A stretch of 64,000 nucleotides of DNA from Hippophae tibetana (lineage: Eukaryota > Streptophyta > Magnoliopsida > Rosales > Elaeagnaceae). The position numbers and the translations under genes are program-made. The stretch covers positions 9,835,319 through 9,899,318 of the forward strand of contig CM072808.1 in NCBI GenBank assembly GCA_037013495.1, given 5' to 3'. This document shows, piece after piece, positions 1 to 15,000 of the stretch (the first letter of the stretch is position 1; each line of letters opens with the position of its first letter). The notes below the pieces were generated by a model that worked only from the letters and a program-made list of their open reading frames with translations, made no database searches and had not been told where the DNA came from.

Positions 1-3000
1 CTTCAACTGAACAGAAGCTTCTACATCAGCAGAAATTTGGGTACCCTCTGAAAAGCCAAATACAGCTTGAACCCAGCGGCTAATAGTATAGTATAGTCGG
101 AGGTGTTTTTTTTGGGGGGGAGGGGAGAGAAATTCCAGAGAGTTCAGAGAAAACAGAGCATAGATTCCAAATGGAAAAAGAAACAAAAGCAATATAGTTA
201 AAGGAACAACAGAAGACATTTATTTTTCTTTTTATTAGGGATATTATTAGGTGACTTGGTATTTATTAGAAGATTTTATTTTATTTTATTTTATTTCATT
301 GTGTATTAATTATGTGATTTTATTTCGATTCCCTAGTCCAAGACCCAATTGTATAGACACACAAATATATAATTTCTGATTAACAGTTACTTGATATTTT
401 TATCTATGGTATCAAAGCAATGTTGTCATTGAAACCTATAAATAGCTTTAACCGATTCAACCTCGAATCAAAGTCTGAAACAATAGCTGAAAATAACCAT
501 ACAAAAATAGAAACCATACGCAGCATGAATTCCAATGGGATTAGATTACTTCTCTCTCCAATTCACTATTGAAAAATTTGATGGAAAAAACTACAGAAAA
601 TGGGCTCAATCCATGAAGCTCGTTATAAACAGGAAAGGAAAGATACCTATCAGGAAGAAACCCACCTCAACCAACACCAAAGCAGTGCAGCATTGGAGTT
701 CAGAGAAATTAATGGTGACTAGGTGGCTAGTCAATTCCATGCTATTAGTAATCGAAAAAACATTTTTTCCTATAGACAACGAAGTATGTGTGGGAAGCTG
801 GTCAAGAAAACTTACTCATACGGTGATAATTCATTACAAATTTTTAAGTAAAACACTCAATTATGGAAATGGGAGAAAGAAAAGTTAAGGAGTATTACAT
901 AGAAATGCTATCCCTTTGGCAATAACTAAACCTGAAATTCAAAGGAGTGGAAGTGCTCCGACGACAGCACTTATTACTGAAAAAAGTTTACAAACAGGTT
1001 TTCGAATTCCTAGCTAGTCTAAATCACACACTCGATGACATCCGTGGGAGGATACTCAATTGAAGACCAAGAAGTGTTCACCGAATTTGGGCGAGAAGAA
1101 ATCCAAACACAAATCATGCTCGATAAAGCCCTAGCAACGTGGATGGAATTTCCCTACCTCACGATGCCCTTCGTTGCAAACTTGGTGTGAGTGTCTCATG
1201 GGAATTATCAGCCCTAAAGGTTGGGAAAAATGAAATGTTGTATAGGCCGATGAATGAAAAGGTAGGTATTGGGCTTCGGCCTTTTTAAGTCTTCTGGGCC
1301 AAAAGGCTTTAATAATAGCTCTGGAAGTGGGTTTGGAAATTAAACATAAATGGCCCAAATTCACAAAGGAAAATATTTTTTTGCTATCATTATTGTAAAA
1401 CCAAACATTCAAAAAATACATGTTGGGAAATTCATAATATGCTAACATATTGGAAACCAAAACAGGACCTGAGTTAACAAGCTACAGTTAACCATCAAAA
1501 ACCCTAGGATAACCCAAGTTCAAAAGGGAGTATTTAATCTAACTTGACCAACTTAAAGACTTTTCTCTAGTATGAACAATTCTAGTCAATCATCAACAAA
1601 TGCCCCCTTAGTGTCAGTAGACTATAAAGGTAAGTATCTAAGTTCTCTAGTTACCACCTCACGATCCAAAAATCTTTAGATTATTAATTATGATGTGTCA
1701 GACTACAGCATATCACTTATTTCCTTCATACTCACCATATGTTGTTAATCTTAATGTTAGAGTAACAAATGAATCTCTATCAACCATTGCTGAAAAATAA
1801 AATATCCAAATTTCTAACTCTATAAATCTCAAATTAATCCTCCGTGTCCAGGGCTTATCTTATAACTTACTATCTATAGATCAATTAAATGAAGTATCTA
1901 TAAGATCCTTGCATTGTTAAATGTATCTGTCAGTTCCTTTGTAAGGTTGTATACTGGTGGCTTAGTATCACATACTTAGGACATAGTTTTTTGTTCGTTA
2001 CACACATTCCTAGGTTGCATTTAGTTTACATTATTGGGTTGAGTGTTTGTTTTATCATAGTGTCGTCCTTTTGAAGGCTAAACATTAATTTGGAGTTAAA
2101 AATGTCTTTCGTTGTGTGGTTCAATGGAGCTTGCCTAGACCTCAACGAGGGCTCACTGGCCCTGCTTACTTGTGTCACAAAGGTTGGCCAAGGTCCTCAA
2201 TGAGGACCATCGGTAGCTATGGACCTCGGTGAGATTTCGACGATGCCTCGCCAAGTGGTCAACAAGAAATCCAAAAGGCTGAATTCTTCTATAAATTCCT
2301 CCATTTTCTTTGTTTCTTGGCCAAAATTTTAGGGGTAAGTTCACCCATTTGACTCCAAACCTCCTTGGTCCATTCTTGGTTCGTTTTCCTTCCGAGTGTC
2401 GGGGTAGAGAAACAATATTTCACCTGTAGGATGTAGGACATTAGAGATGGTCTCTCACATATTTTCAAACACCATGTTTAGTGTAAAAGAAAATATGAGA
2501 TTGAATGATGTGTCGTGGAGAGATATAATGCATGGTTGACTAGTGAAGAGCCACATCATTTAAGATTTTTCGATGTTGGTTTGCCATATGTCAGTTGGGT
2601 GTTGCGAGGTCGCAACGATTCCCATTGCTCAAGAGCCCATGTTGTGACAGATTCAAAGTTCATAGATGAGGAGCCTATGAGAAAGCATGCTAAGTGCTTT
2701 TGAGCCATTAGTAGTTGATTATGTCATGTAGAGATTGAATACCACGAGCTGGGATCTACTTGGTTCAAGTTCTGCTCTAATAGCATTGGCAGCTTAGGTG
2801 TAATTGAGCATGATACTATAACTAAAAGAGGTATATTCGCTTTATATATTTTTTAGGTTGTGAATTGCTTAATGTCAGTGGTTGCTATTGAACCTGTGGA
2901 TATTTTCACATAGATATATGTATGATCTTATGTTATGAGAATACAACCATCATTTACTATATATGTTTACACATAAGAGATCTTAGAGCGATTGAAAATC

Positions 3001-6000
3001 TTTTATAAGTTTTCAATGTATATTGCCTGAGTAAGATGTGTCTTCATAACTTATGATTGGAATATAAGTTTTCGCTATATGTTGCCCGATTAAGATGTGT
3101 TTATTACTTATACTTTAGCACATTGTTAACCTGAATAGAAATCTGTGAGACACACCATTACCATTTACTTTCTGCAAATTATTCTTTCTTACTTTCTGAT
3201 CTAATGGTTGTTGAATGGTATATTGAATTTAGCATTTTTTTTAAATGTTTATTCCATTGTACTATCTGTTTAATTCAAGTTTTGAGGCTATACTTGACCG
3301 TGTTGGAATAGAGCTCGCAAAAAAGTTCATTAATTGACTTATTCACCACCCATTTTAAGTTCCTAGTTACTTGTTTAGGTCAGACATTCAATTCACCTAT
3401 GTGCAATTGTTTCGATGAATGAAATTACAATTTGTATCAAAGCCACGTCACCCCTATTTAAGCATTTAAGCTTAACTGCATGGGTGTTCACTATCTACAC
3501 AAACATTTACTATTGTATGTTTGTGTCATTTATCTCCAATAGAGTGGACTATTTGCTCTTTGAGGTTGTTTTATCTCATTGCCCTTGTTATGATTGTATC
3601 TTCTACTTGCACTTGTTATGATTGTATCATCTTTGCTTCCATGCTCTTAAATTATTTCCATGTGCATCTCATTCTAGGTTTGCATCTTCTTACCTTATTA
3701 GCATACTAGAGATGAATGTAGATTGCATATGGGATTATATGATAATGTTTTCTAGGTGTATGTTTTATGAATAATATGATTTATGTGTTTATTGCATATC
3801 TTATATTCACTACTTGTGTTTTTCGTTGAATTTGTTACCATACCAAGTAGTTTGATCATTTACTAGTGTTCGTCTTTATTAGTTTCTTTAAAATGCTTTC
3901 TTTGAGTGTTTGTCCTGCTTTTTACTAGCACCTTCTTTTGAAACCTTTTGCATGAGCATCATGTAGTGTCAAAGTATTGTATTAGGATACTTCTTTATGG
4001 AGCCATGTCATTAAAGATGCCACATATCATATAGACTGAATCTCTTTTGATATACTAGATTGTCCATTTTCTTACCTAATATTTCTTGTGTTTTTTCCGG
4101 TATGTCTTGGATTTTCATCTTTGGCATACTCTTTCTTTTCTTTAGATGTCTTTTCAGAAAACTGAAGTGTGTTTTCAAGCTTAATTACATGAATATTGTC
4201 TTCTCTTTTCTCTATACTATTTGCTTGTTTTGCTTCACGTGCATGTATATGTCATATAGATTATTTTCATGTCTTCAAAACCCCTGATTTACATGTATTG
4301 TTGTGACTAAATTAATATATTTAGCTGACATTCCTAATGTTTTCGACACCCTTTCTAAACATGTCTCTTGTTTCCTACCTTGGAACCTGAGTCTTCTTCA
4401 CATGCTAACATGTTTTAGTAGCATCCTATATTCTTCTTGCTAAAAAATTGTGGGGTGTTACTTTTGTTTATCACTAATTAGTCAGTTATTTTTTATTAAT
4501 GATAATGTGAGTGTTACAGATAATCTATTTTGAGACATCAGTGTTTGATGTTATCCCACTGATACCTTTAGAGGCACATTCTTTTTTATTTGTGATCTCT
4601 TTTGAGAGAACCTTTATCATCTTATTTGTTTGCTCTATTTGACTTTTATGTGAGACTGATAGTTTTAATCTCTTACTAATATGTCTCTCTTTTGCTGAGA
4701 TAGTGAATGTCTTTTATCTCTTAACATGCTTAGTATGCTTCCATGTTTCTTTATATGCATTTGTTTAGGGATAGTTTTGAAAGTGTAGGATGCATGACAT
4801 CATTATTGCCTAACATGCATACATTTAAGGGAACAGGCTTAAGTTCAAATGTATGATGTCAGGGGAACTTTATGCTTGTATTGCATCCTTGATTATTTGT
4901 CATGTTTATGAGTTGTTATGCCTATCTTCATGGTAATGCTTCTTTATGTTTTGTTCTTCATGATATCACTTTGTATGAACTATGCATAAATAGGACAATA
5001 TGATGTGTGCATGGTGTACATTTTCTTGTATCACATGTCATCTTGCTTTGCTTGCCAGCATTCATGTTTTGTAATGTTTTGTTTCATGTTTATTTGGTAA
5101 ACTAAGATGTCTTTTCTTGTGTGTGCGCACATAGTATTGGGTAAGATTGCAAGATCAAATCTTCCAAGTGTCGTTGGGAAAAGATAATCGAGCTACTAGA
5201 AGTGTCTAATTGGAGATAATTGGACTCCTAATCAACTTTTAAATTTGCTGACACGTTTATGAGGCATCGGTATTTGATCGCCTATCCTGCTGATGTGATT
5301 ACAAAGTCTCTTATGCCATCACACTCACGTAGAGACGTAGGGCACCGTGCTATATATCACATTAGGGAAATACTTTATCTGCATATTTCTTGGTCTAACT
5401 GTGCATTCTGTATGTTGCATGTTTTTGCCTTATTATAATCGTTTGCTTGTTTTGCATGACGCTGTAAGCTAACTACATTTTTGTATGACTTCTCTCATTC
5501 ATATAGATGTCCTACATGCATGCTTTGTTTGACTTTCCATGCAAAAAGAAGTGTGAACAACTTATGTTTGTGTATTTATGTGTGCATTGTGTTTGATTGC
5601 TTAGCGTTGATAAGTGTAGTTTGCACTACATTTTGTTGCCTGATATGCATACATTTAAGGGGAGTATTGTATATGTTTGAAGGGAATTTGTTCTCAATGT
5701 GGCATATTAATTTTGTTGCATGATTGTGTTTAGCCTATCAAATTTCACTTGTGTATGGATGACTTGATACTAGGTGTTAGACTACATTATATGCCTACAT
5801 GTGTGCCTTTAACCAGCATGTGTTATTCTTTGTGCAGATACAGGTATAGCTACAAGCAACACAACAAGACTAAAGCGTAGTTGGAGCTTGTTGGAGTTTA
5901 CAGATGTGCAGCTTGGTATGGATCATAAACTTGGTGACCATAATCATCAAGATGGATAAAACACAACACAAATGCACTAGAGTTAGGTGTGTCGGAGGTA

Positions 6001-9000
6001 TCTTAGTTATGTGTCAAGATTCGTTCACGGGAACGATTTTTTTAGGTACATCTTGCATAAATTTATTTTATGATGTCATATCTATTTAGAGTTGTGCAGT
6101 ATTTTGCAATGGAAAGTCGAGGGGAGTAGTAAGGTCCTTGCAATTTGTGTAGGAATTTTTATGTGCAAAAAACGAAGTCTATATTTTGCTAAATGTATCT
6201 TTTCCCTTTGTAAAGTTATTTATGTAGCTTAGTATCACACACTTAGCCTCTTTTTGGAGTCAAAGACACGTTTTCATTGTAGTTTTCTGTGGAGCTTGCC
6301 AAGGTCTTGCTAGGATCCCAACAAGGGCTCGTTGACCCCACCGACTTGCTAACTATGTCATATGGATTAACCAAGGTCTTCAGCGAGGACCTAGCGAGGG
6401 TTGGCGAAGGTGCATCTAAAGAGACCTGTTGATGACTATGGATCTCACTAAGTGGTTGACAAGGTGTCAAAAGGGTGGAAGTTTCCTACAATTTCCTCCC
6501 TTTTTCGTGTCTTGGCTCTAGAGTTCCCCAGTTTATACTTGATCTGTTTTTCTTCTGTGTCAAGTTCGAGAAACAGTGTCACCTATAGGATGTAGGCCAT
6601 TAAAGAGGACCTCTCATATATTTTCAGACACTAGGTTGAGTGTAAAAGACATAAGACTTAATGATGTGTTGTTGAGAGATATAATACATGGTTGGCTAGT
6701 AAAGAGTCACATTGTTTAAACAATTTCTGGCTGTATTGGTTTGTCATATGTTAGTTGGATGTTGCAAGGTCGCAACAATTCCCATTGGTGAGGCACTTCA
6801 AATTTCAATAAAACCACCAGTTAAATTTTATTGCGACAATAAAAGAGCCATCAACATCTCTCTTAACCCAATTCAACATGATAGAACAAAACATGTAGAA
6901 GTGGATACACTTCATCATAAAAAAAAGTTAAAGATGAAACTATTTGCATGATTTTATTCCAACAAAATAACATATTACTGATATTTTCACCAAAAGACTT
7001 CATTGGTAGAGTTTCGATGATTTCTTTTGCAAGTTGCATATGACTAACATTTATGAACTAATTTGAGGGAGAGTATTAAAATCTTAAAATAATTATGATT
7101 TACCTGCACATTTATTAGGTGATTTGAGGAACATTATTAGATGATGTGTTTATTAGAATATTTTATTTTATTTTATTGTGTATTAACTAAGATTTTATTT
7201 CCTTTAGTTGGTCCAAAATTTTCCAATAAATTTTTAAGAGAGCCAATTGTATCGACATACTATATACAAACTTCAGTTTTTATTAACAGTTCGTCTATAT
7301 TTTTCTATAGTACATTTTTTTTTCCTTTTGATAAGTACAAATCACATACAGACTAAAAAGCTAAATTCAACGCATCCATTCTTATGATTCTAGTATAACC
7401 GGTTTGTATAGAGTGGAAATAAATACTACTATTTACAGAACTGGATCATATTTTACACTTTGCCTCAATGTAGCTATACCTCTTAAGCCTCAGAAATGAA
7501 TTCTCGCAGAGAAATAAAGAATTTAGGATCATTTACCGATTCATCACTAACTCCCGTGAACGGTTTTCTACTTGTTTGCAGCATAAACCGAGTTTCTTAA
7601 CTTCATATCCATTTTCCTTAAAGATGCTCGTCAAGAATTCATTTGAAAAATAGAAAGCCCGCTGCAAAAATATGCAAGTCAATATCATTCTGGCTGATTT
7701 AAGAGCATATATCACAAAAATTATTATCAAAGACTCGATTAGAAGTAAAAACTTACAGTTCCATCACCCCTGACATAGAAATTTTCACTTATCTTCTGGT
7801 CCTTGCAAGTCAACCTTTCCTGTGATTTTCCAGTAGTTCATAAATAAACTTCAGGACAAAACAATCAATAAAATATACCAACTTCAAAAACATCAAAACT
7901 CTTAGCTTTAGAACGCATGTTGGTTGATTGAAACTACACAAAAGACAAACTTACAACATGAAATAAACCATAGCAAAAGTGAAGGAAGAACTTGTATAAG
8001 AAAGGGAAAGAGAAAGTACACTAGAAATCAACCTGAGCAAGGTCACCTGTTGCATAGTCTCGAAATAGAATATAACCAGTTGGCTGAAAAGGAAATGAAG
8101 ATATGATTTCACCACGTGTAAAAAATACATACAATAAGTATTTATTTAAAGCAAAGGTCTTCCCAGGCAAAAATAAGAGGCAAACAGATGATCTTGCTTA
8201 AATCAGCCAAAATTTTAATTATCAATTACCTTGAGAACTCTTCTGACATTCAGCAATAATAGGGACATCTTCTCTGGGGAAACTGCAGACAATACAAAGA
8301 TCTGCTAAACAGGTCAGCCTACAGACGGTAAAATTCCATTCATGGAACAGATAGACAATAATTGTGAATCAAAGAACTTGAGTAAGTTGATGGTAAATGC
8401 CTTTTGTTTCCCAATACCATGGTAACTATATCAACTGAAGAAGGAGAAACATGATCTCCCAGGTCATCAGTTGTCAGATCACAAACAAATGGGGTTACAT
8501 GTGTGTCTGTGAATTCTTTATGTGTCTGCAATATGCAAAACAGAAAGTCAAATAAAACTAATCCAGAAGAAACTTGCACAAATCAGAGACTAGGGAATAA
8601 GGTTTAAAGAAACAAACTTCAACATTAAGCATTACTATCATACTTGACAGAAACTCATCATGCCATTAACAGATGACCTAGAATATCAAGAACCTAAACA
8701 CATCATGCCGATCACATCCAGATTTTAGAATATCACCTAAATAGAAACTCCTAAATAGAAACGTGAAATGTAGGACATGAAAAAAGAAAATACTTTTCAA
8801 GCTGACAAGAGTATCTTTAAGGTTCAACTCTGTGAGTCCCGTTATACTTGTGTCTATGTGTTGGCTTCCCGTGTGCAAAACACAGTGTCTATTTTATTCT
8901 TAATGTATTTCTCTTCCTCTTTGTGTCAAGATGATCACTGCAGATCAATAATTCACACAGCACATAGGTATATTTTGTTTGCTTACACACATCACGGGGT

Positions 9001-12000
9001 AGGATTTTGTAGTATGCGTGCTAGGTGAATTGCCGAGTAAATTACATAAATATCCGCACCCGAAACAAACCAAAAACATAACTGACAACGTTGGCTAGCT
9101 TTGTTTGCAAGCATGTTTACACACACCACGGAGTTGGTTTTCGTAGTGTGCGTGCTAGGTGGATTGTAGAGTATATTATATAAATATCCGCACCCGAAAC
9201 AAACCAAAAACATAAGTGACAACATCGGTGAGCTAGCGTGTATGTTTTTGGTTTATTTCTAGTGCGGGTATTTATGGATTTTACTCAACAATTTTTGAAA
9301 CGAAAAAATGTGACTTTTTAACAAAAACAACAAGCTCACTACCACCTTCGACGAGGTGGTTGGTAAGGTGGCAGGCGAGGTGGCAATATGAGTTTTATAA
9401 ATACCTCCAATTTCTTCTTGTTTAGTATTCAAAAAAGATGTCGCAAAATTATGTCAAATTGACATCTTTTTCTATTTCCTTATCATTAATACCTTGTGTT
9501 GTTCGGTATTAGTGATTCGTGATTGTGTGAAGAAAACTGTGCTTATGAGCAATGAGTACTCAATACGATGTTTGTGAATGGGTTATATGTGAGCCATGTG
9601 TCACCTAATAGTTGCCCTCATGCAATTTTTTCTTACGTGAGAGCCTGTGTGGCTATGAGGCGTGTGTTGGCTGGTAGTTACATTTGTGCAACATTTTTTA
9701 ATTCACTTTACACTTTACTAATCTATGGTTACTAATCACACCACTTTGGATGGTGTGGGCTTTGGAAGAGAATCGAGTTCGTGAGTCAAACCAGATGATT
9801 ACGAAGGCAACAAGCGAGAGCAACAATAGGCAATTAGGACAGGTGTCTCGATTGATAAAGGTATTTGGATTTATACTTTTTTATCGAGTTGTATCTATTT
9901 ATTGTTTTTAATGGATTGTTTACTACAAGGTGATTGCTTTCAGCAACCTGAGGATGTTATCACGTAGATTGAGTTTCTATGTGAGTTTACCTCGTTATAT
10001 ATGTTGTTATCTACTATTGTGATAATATAATGAGTTTCTATCGTATATGTTCTAACATACTAAATTTAGACTCTGATTAGAAAGTATATTTATTTTGTGT
10101 AGTTGCATGCTTTCTTTTCTTACCTTGTAGCATGCACATAGCTTTCTAATTATTACTTATGCTTTATGATCATGCATTTTTGGTGTGTCTCTAAGGAGTT
10201 TGTATCTCATTACCCTAGTAATGTACCATGTGTTGGACTCTTTATTATGGTTTGTTATATAATGTATGATTGCATGTTATGAAAGTACAATCATCATTTA
10301 CCGAATATGTTCCCATATATGAGGTCTTGAAGATATTGAAAATCCCTTATAACTTTTCAATATGTACGACTTTTCACATACTGTGTGATCTTTGTTATGT
10401 TTATGCATGCTGCTAGCCTGGACAATAACTTATGAGGCACACAATCATTAATGTGTTTACTGTAATTTCTTCTTTCTTATTGCAAATTGTTTTAGTTGTT
10501 GAATTGACAATTTTGTTTTGTACTTCTATTGTGTTAATTGCTCAATTCACATTATGATGCCTGTTTCGTTGAATTGATATAGAGCCCGCGAAAAGATTCC
10601 ATGGGTTTGCGTTTCCACCTCTCATCTAGGTCTCAGCTACCTATTTGAGTTAAAAGAACAATTGACATTCGTGTAATTGTTTGTGTATGGGAATCTTCAA
10701 TTGGTATCAAAGAGGGTCACCCCTATTTAGGCTTAATCGCTTGGGTACTCGATCCTAGAGCTCTATCTACACATACACCTTATATGTTTATGATTTTTGT
10801 CCCCACTAGAGTGGGATGTTGTTGTTCTGAGATTGTAATCTCCCTGAACCTTTATTGTTGGCATGTTCCTCACCTTCTTGTTCATGCATCTCTCTCTCTG
10901 TCTCTTTATCTTGCATAATATGTTAATTATCTTACTTGTTATGCCTGACAATTTGATCATTTACTAGTATTCTTCCCAATTAGTTGCTTTGACATGCTCT
11001 CTTTTGTGTGTTTTCCTTGCTTATTGCTTTCTTCTATGGTTGTTTGCATATCATGTCACATGTTTTCATCATGTAGGGTCAAAATTTTAGGATTTTCTTT
11101 TCGCAGTCTTGTTATTCATATACCATGTCATACAGAATGCATCTCACTTGTTTTACTAGGTTCATCTTTCTTGTACCTATTATGTTGTATATTGGTTATC
11201 CGTTAGTCGCCTGTTCGTTTTTGTCTTCTTTTACCTGCTCTTCCTTCTCTTGTACCCTAGATGTATCTTGGGAGAAAACTGAGGTATTGCTACAAGCTTG
11301 TTAACATGAGTGTTTCTATGTACTGTGTTTATTTGGGTTTGCCTTGTGCATTTATATGTCATATAGATTATTTACTTATCTTTAGGACTCTTGACTTATC
11401 TGTATTGCTATGCTTAAACCTGTGTATTTAGTTGACATTCCTTGTGTTTGGGATGTTGACCCTATCTGAATATGCTTTTTGATTCTAGGATGGAGCTTGA
11501 GCATTTCTCACATGCTTAGATATTTTTGTAAAATCTCTTATTTCTTCTCTTTTGGGAGTGTTACCTGTATTGCTTACTAATTAGTCAGTTTCTTTCCTTC
11601 TCATGACTAGCAACGATGTGTGTTTCCAAAGATCTCTTCTAAGGCAAACGTATAGTTTATGTTGATGATATCTCTTCATGCACATCCTTGTCTTTTGGCA
11701 TATGATCTCCTTTGAGGTCATCTTTATCATCTCACTTGTTTGTTGTTGTGATACCTGTCTTATTATTTAAAACTATGTTTATCTCCCTTACTGGTTTAAA
11801 AAAAAAATTTGTCTATGGTCATTTAGCATTCTCCTTCTCTCTCTTCCCAGGATTGTTCCATACGTTCTTCAATTCAACTTTCTTACTGCAAGTATACTGA
11901 ACTTAATAAAAACTTTGTTGGTTTTTTGAGTGGCATACATTTAACTTGAATTGAAATGTGGTTTTTATGATATGTGTTTTCATTGAGCATATATATGGTC

Positions 12001-15000
12001 GAATTCTTGTGTTGAATTTGAAAATATCTTTTTCTAATACACATGTCAACTCTATGAATTTGTATGGATATTTTGAGAGATTTGTGTAGATTTTTGCTTT
12101 GATGATTTGTATAACCCTTACAAGCTCTACAACCCACTATAGTCTCTTGAGGCAAATCCTAGGTACTACTTGGATAGAGAAAAGATTTAGATCATCTTTG
12201 GATCGTTTAGACCTTTCAAGCCACCAATGTTTACTTGTCCTTCTTCACCCTTCTTTGAGCTATTATGCTCTCTCCTTTTCTTTGCACCTATACAAGCTTA
12301 GCACAAATGTCTTATCCCACTTACCCTGTACACCCTTTATTAAGCATGTTTATTCTAAAAATGTGTGTTAAAGGAGAAAGAAGAAAGAAGAAGATTGAAA
12401 AATGAATGAAATATATATTAAAAAAGAGAGAAAGAAATGATAAAAAGAGGTATGAATTATTGAATTTGATTAGCAATTCTCACAACAACTATGTTGTTGA
12501 ATGAATTTGAGAAGTAAAGAGTAAAGAACTCATGTTCGAGGGTATTTTTGTCATGGACATATTAGATTGTCTTTGGATGGACAAAGGTGTTTTCGAGCAT
12601 AAATGTAATCCATCCTACCCATACCTCAACCTATCATTACTAGTTTTGAAAGACCTATTGATTTCTTCACACTTACATTAGTAGAGCGAGAGGCTAAATG
12701 TGAACATATGAAGTTTGGTTCTACTTGAGTCTATATTTCTATTTGCTTGGTTCGCATAAGCATATATTAATAACAGATAGAGTAGGCAAGTTTAGCATAT
12801 CACAAACACTGTTTGTCATCAAAAATTTAATCATACCCTTACATGAATGCATTATAGATTGATTGCCTTGAAAATATTTTCGTTGAATGTTTTGGCTAGT
12901 CTCAAAGGGTTTTGACTTTTATCTTGATCTACCTTCTGTTTCCTCCACTAGTTTCTCTACCACTTTTATGCTTAATGAATAGAGTTATCCTCTCTGGAGA
13001 TATTAGTAATTTATTATCTCTTTCTGTTGTTTTTTTCTTCTCTTGTTATCCTTTTTTAGTTTGAAAATGTCATAGATTCGCATCATTTTCAAGCTTTTGC
13101 TAGGGTGTTGTGGCTTCTTTTCATTCTATTATACCTCCAATCCATGGTCACCCCTGTCTTTAGTCTCAATCAGATCTTGACCTACTGATTCTAGAGGCCC
13201 TCTTCACTCTAATACTTCTTTCATTGGCTCGTTGTTCTACATCCTTTCTTTGTTAAGTGGAGATGAACACAATGTTCCCTTTGGGCTCAATCATCCCATT
13301 TGAACAATTAACTGCCAATGTTCTCAATTCTCAATCTACTTCATCACCTTATATCCTTACCGTTGTTAGACAATCTACTCACTATGGTGTTATTGGGAAC
13401 TTTGATGCAGAAAAGGGAGACGGAGAATGTTGAACTTTAATTATTTTCCTTGTTACCTTAGTCTGTTTTAATTATTTTCCTTGTTGTGTTCCTTACTCTC
13501 TATTTGTCTATCCTCACATGTTTTGTACAGTTTGTTTGCTTCCCTCTTTCTGTATAGCTTGTTTTCTACTGTGTATAAATGCTTCTATTTTGAGGAAGTT
13601 TTGAGAGTATAGAATACATAACATGTTTATTGCCTCACATGCATACTTTTTCGAGGGGAAAATGTGTAAAATGCATGTTGACAAGAGGAATGTTATGATT
13701 GTTCTACAGTCTTGTTTTTCCTGTTCATGAATTTATGTTATGTTGTTATGTTGTGATGCCTCCTTCTTAACATCACTTTGTATGAACCTTGTATATATAG
13801 AATTGTTAGTATGACATGTTGCATGCACAACTTGCATTTTCCTATTTCCTCTTTTTATGTGTCTACTCGCTTCCCTGTTATAGTGAATTATTGCATGATT
13901 ATTACTTATAGTTGATAGCTTAGTATTTGTCATTGGAATAAATGACACATGTTTTCTTTGGTAGATTAGGATGTCTTTCCGTACATGTGCACATAGTGTA
14001 GGGTGAGATGGTAATCCGAGTTTTATAAATACCTTCATTTCTTCTTGTTTGGTATTCAGGAAAGATGTAGCAGATCACTATTTATCTTTCTGTATCTAGA
14101 TCACTAATACCTTATGTATTGTTCCGTATTAGTGATTATGACTATGAACAAAACCATGCTTATGACTAGTGAAACTCAATACGGTGTTTGTGAGTGGATT
14201 GTATGTGAGTTGTGTGTCGACTAGTAATTGCCCTCGTGCAACTTTTTCTTGTGAGGCATGAGTAGGTTGGTGGTTGCATTCGTGCAACATTTTCTTATTC
14301 ACTTAACATTTTATTGGTCTATGGTTACTGATCACACCACTCTGAGTGGTGTGGGCTTTGGAGGAGAGCCGGACTCGTGTGTCGAACCAAATTATTGCGG
14401 AAGCAACAAGCGAGGACACCAATAGGCAATTAAGGTAGATGTCCTGACTGATAAAGGTATTTGGGTTTATACTTTTCTATCAAGTTATATCTGTTTAATT
14501 TTTTTAATAGATTGTTTGCTATTATGTAGTTGCCTTAAACAACCAGTGAATTTTACTACATAGATAGGATTTCTATACGAGCTTACCGCGTTATATCTGT
14601 ATTATGCATGATCTATTATTGTGATAGTATCATCTGAGTTTCTATCATGTATGTTCCAACATACTAGATTCAGACTCTAATTAGAAAGTTTATTTGTTTT
14701 GTGTAGTTGCACACTTTCTTTCCTTTTCTTATAACATGCATATAGCTTTCTAATTATTACTTATGCTTTACGATCACGCATTTTTGGTGTGTCTCAAGGA
14801 GTTTGTAACTCCTTATCCTAATAATGTACCAAGTATTAGACTCTTTATTATGGTTTGTTATGTAATGTATTATTGCATGTTGTGAAAGTACAATCATCAT
14901 TTATCGAATACGTTTCCACATATAAAGTCTTGAAGAGATTGGAATTCCCTTATAGCTTTTTAGTATGTATGATTGTTTCGTATGTTGTATGATGTTTGCT

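Larger units (their letters stand above)
1915..6792 (+). mobile_element. Non-coding LTR element (LARD-like), copy 1, nested in the Copia element
   Basis: A long LTR at 1915-3429 ends just before a primer-binding-like site (TTGTATCAAAG, 3432-3442), and a matching but shortened LTR lies at 6187-6792. The internal 2.7 kb has no recognisable gag or pol; the small reading frames there are random, rich in Phe, Leu and Cys. The same family recurs at 9381-15345, with shared LTR and leader sequence such as GTCACCCCTATTTA after the primer site. Long LTRs with a non-coding interior match the LARD class of non-autonomous retrotransposons, which depend on enzymes from other elements. The right LTR lacks about the last 0.8 kb. 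Confidence 0.75.
194..7309 (+). mobile_element. Ty1/Copia retrotransposon, decayed, in intron 10, interrupted by a non-coding LTR element
   Basis: The left LTR ends just before a tRNA-Met type primer-binding site TGGTATCAAAGC at 407-418. A gag and protease remnant follows, then a foreign insertion at about 1915-6792, then an RNase H remnant, a polypurine tract (TTGAGGGAGAG, 7063-7073) and a right LTR (about 7074-7309). Both LTRs share blocks such as TTATTTTATTGTGTATTAA and CCAATTGTAT. The integrase and reverse transcriptase are absent. The element points opposite to the host gene. The left boundary is approximate because the outer LTR end has diverged, and no clear target duplication was found. 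Confidence 0.85.

Noticed and set aside
3415..6089. Several 60-80 codon frames rich in Phe, Leu, Cys and Tyr
   Set aside because: They lie in the T-rich interior of LARD-like copy 1, share no pattern with gag or pol and are not conserved in copy 2.
7924..8579. Plus- and minus-strand frames that extend beyond the exons here
   Set aside because: The minus-strand similarity is fully explained by exons 6 to 8 of the methyltransferase gene; the rest of each frame is intron or antisense.
10994..14038. Frames of 60-101 codons on both strands in the LARD-like copy 2 interior
   Set aside because: Composition-driven, unrelated to known proteins and absent from copy 1.
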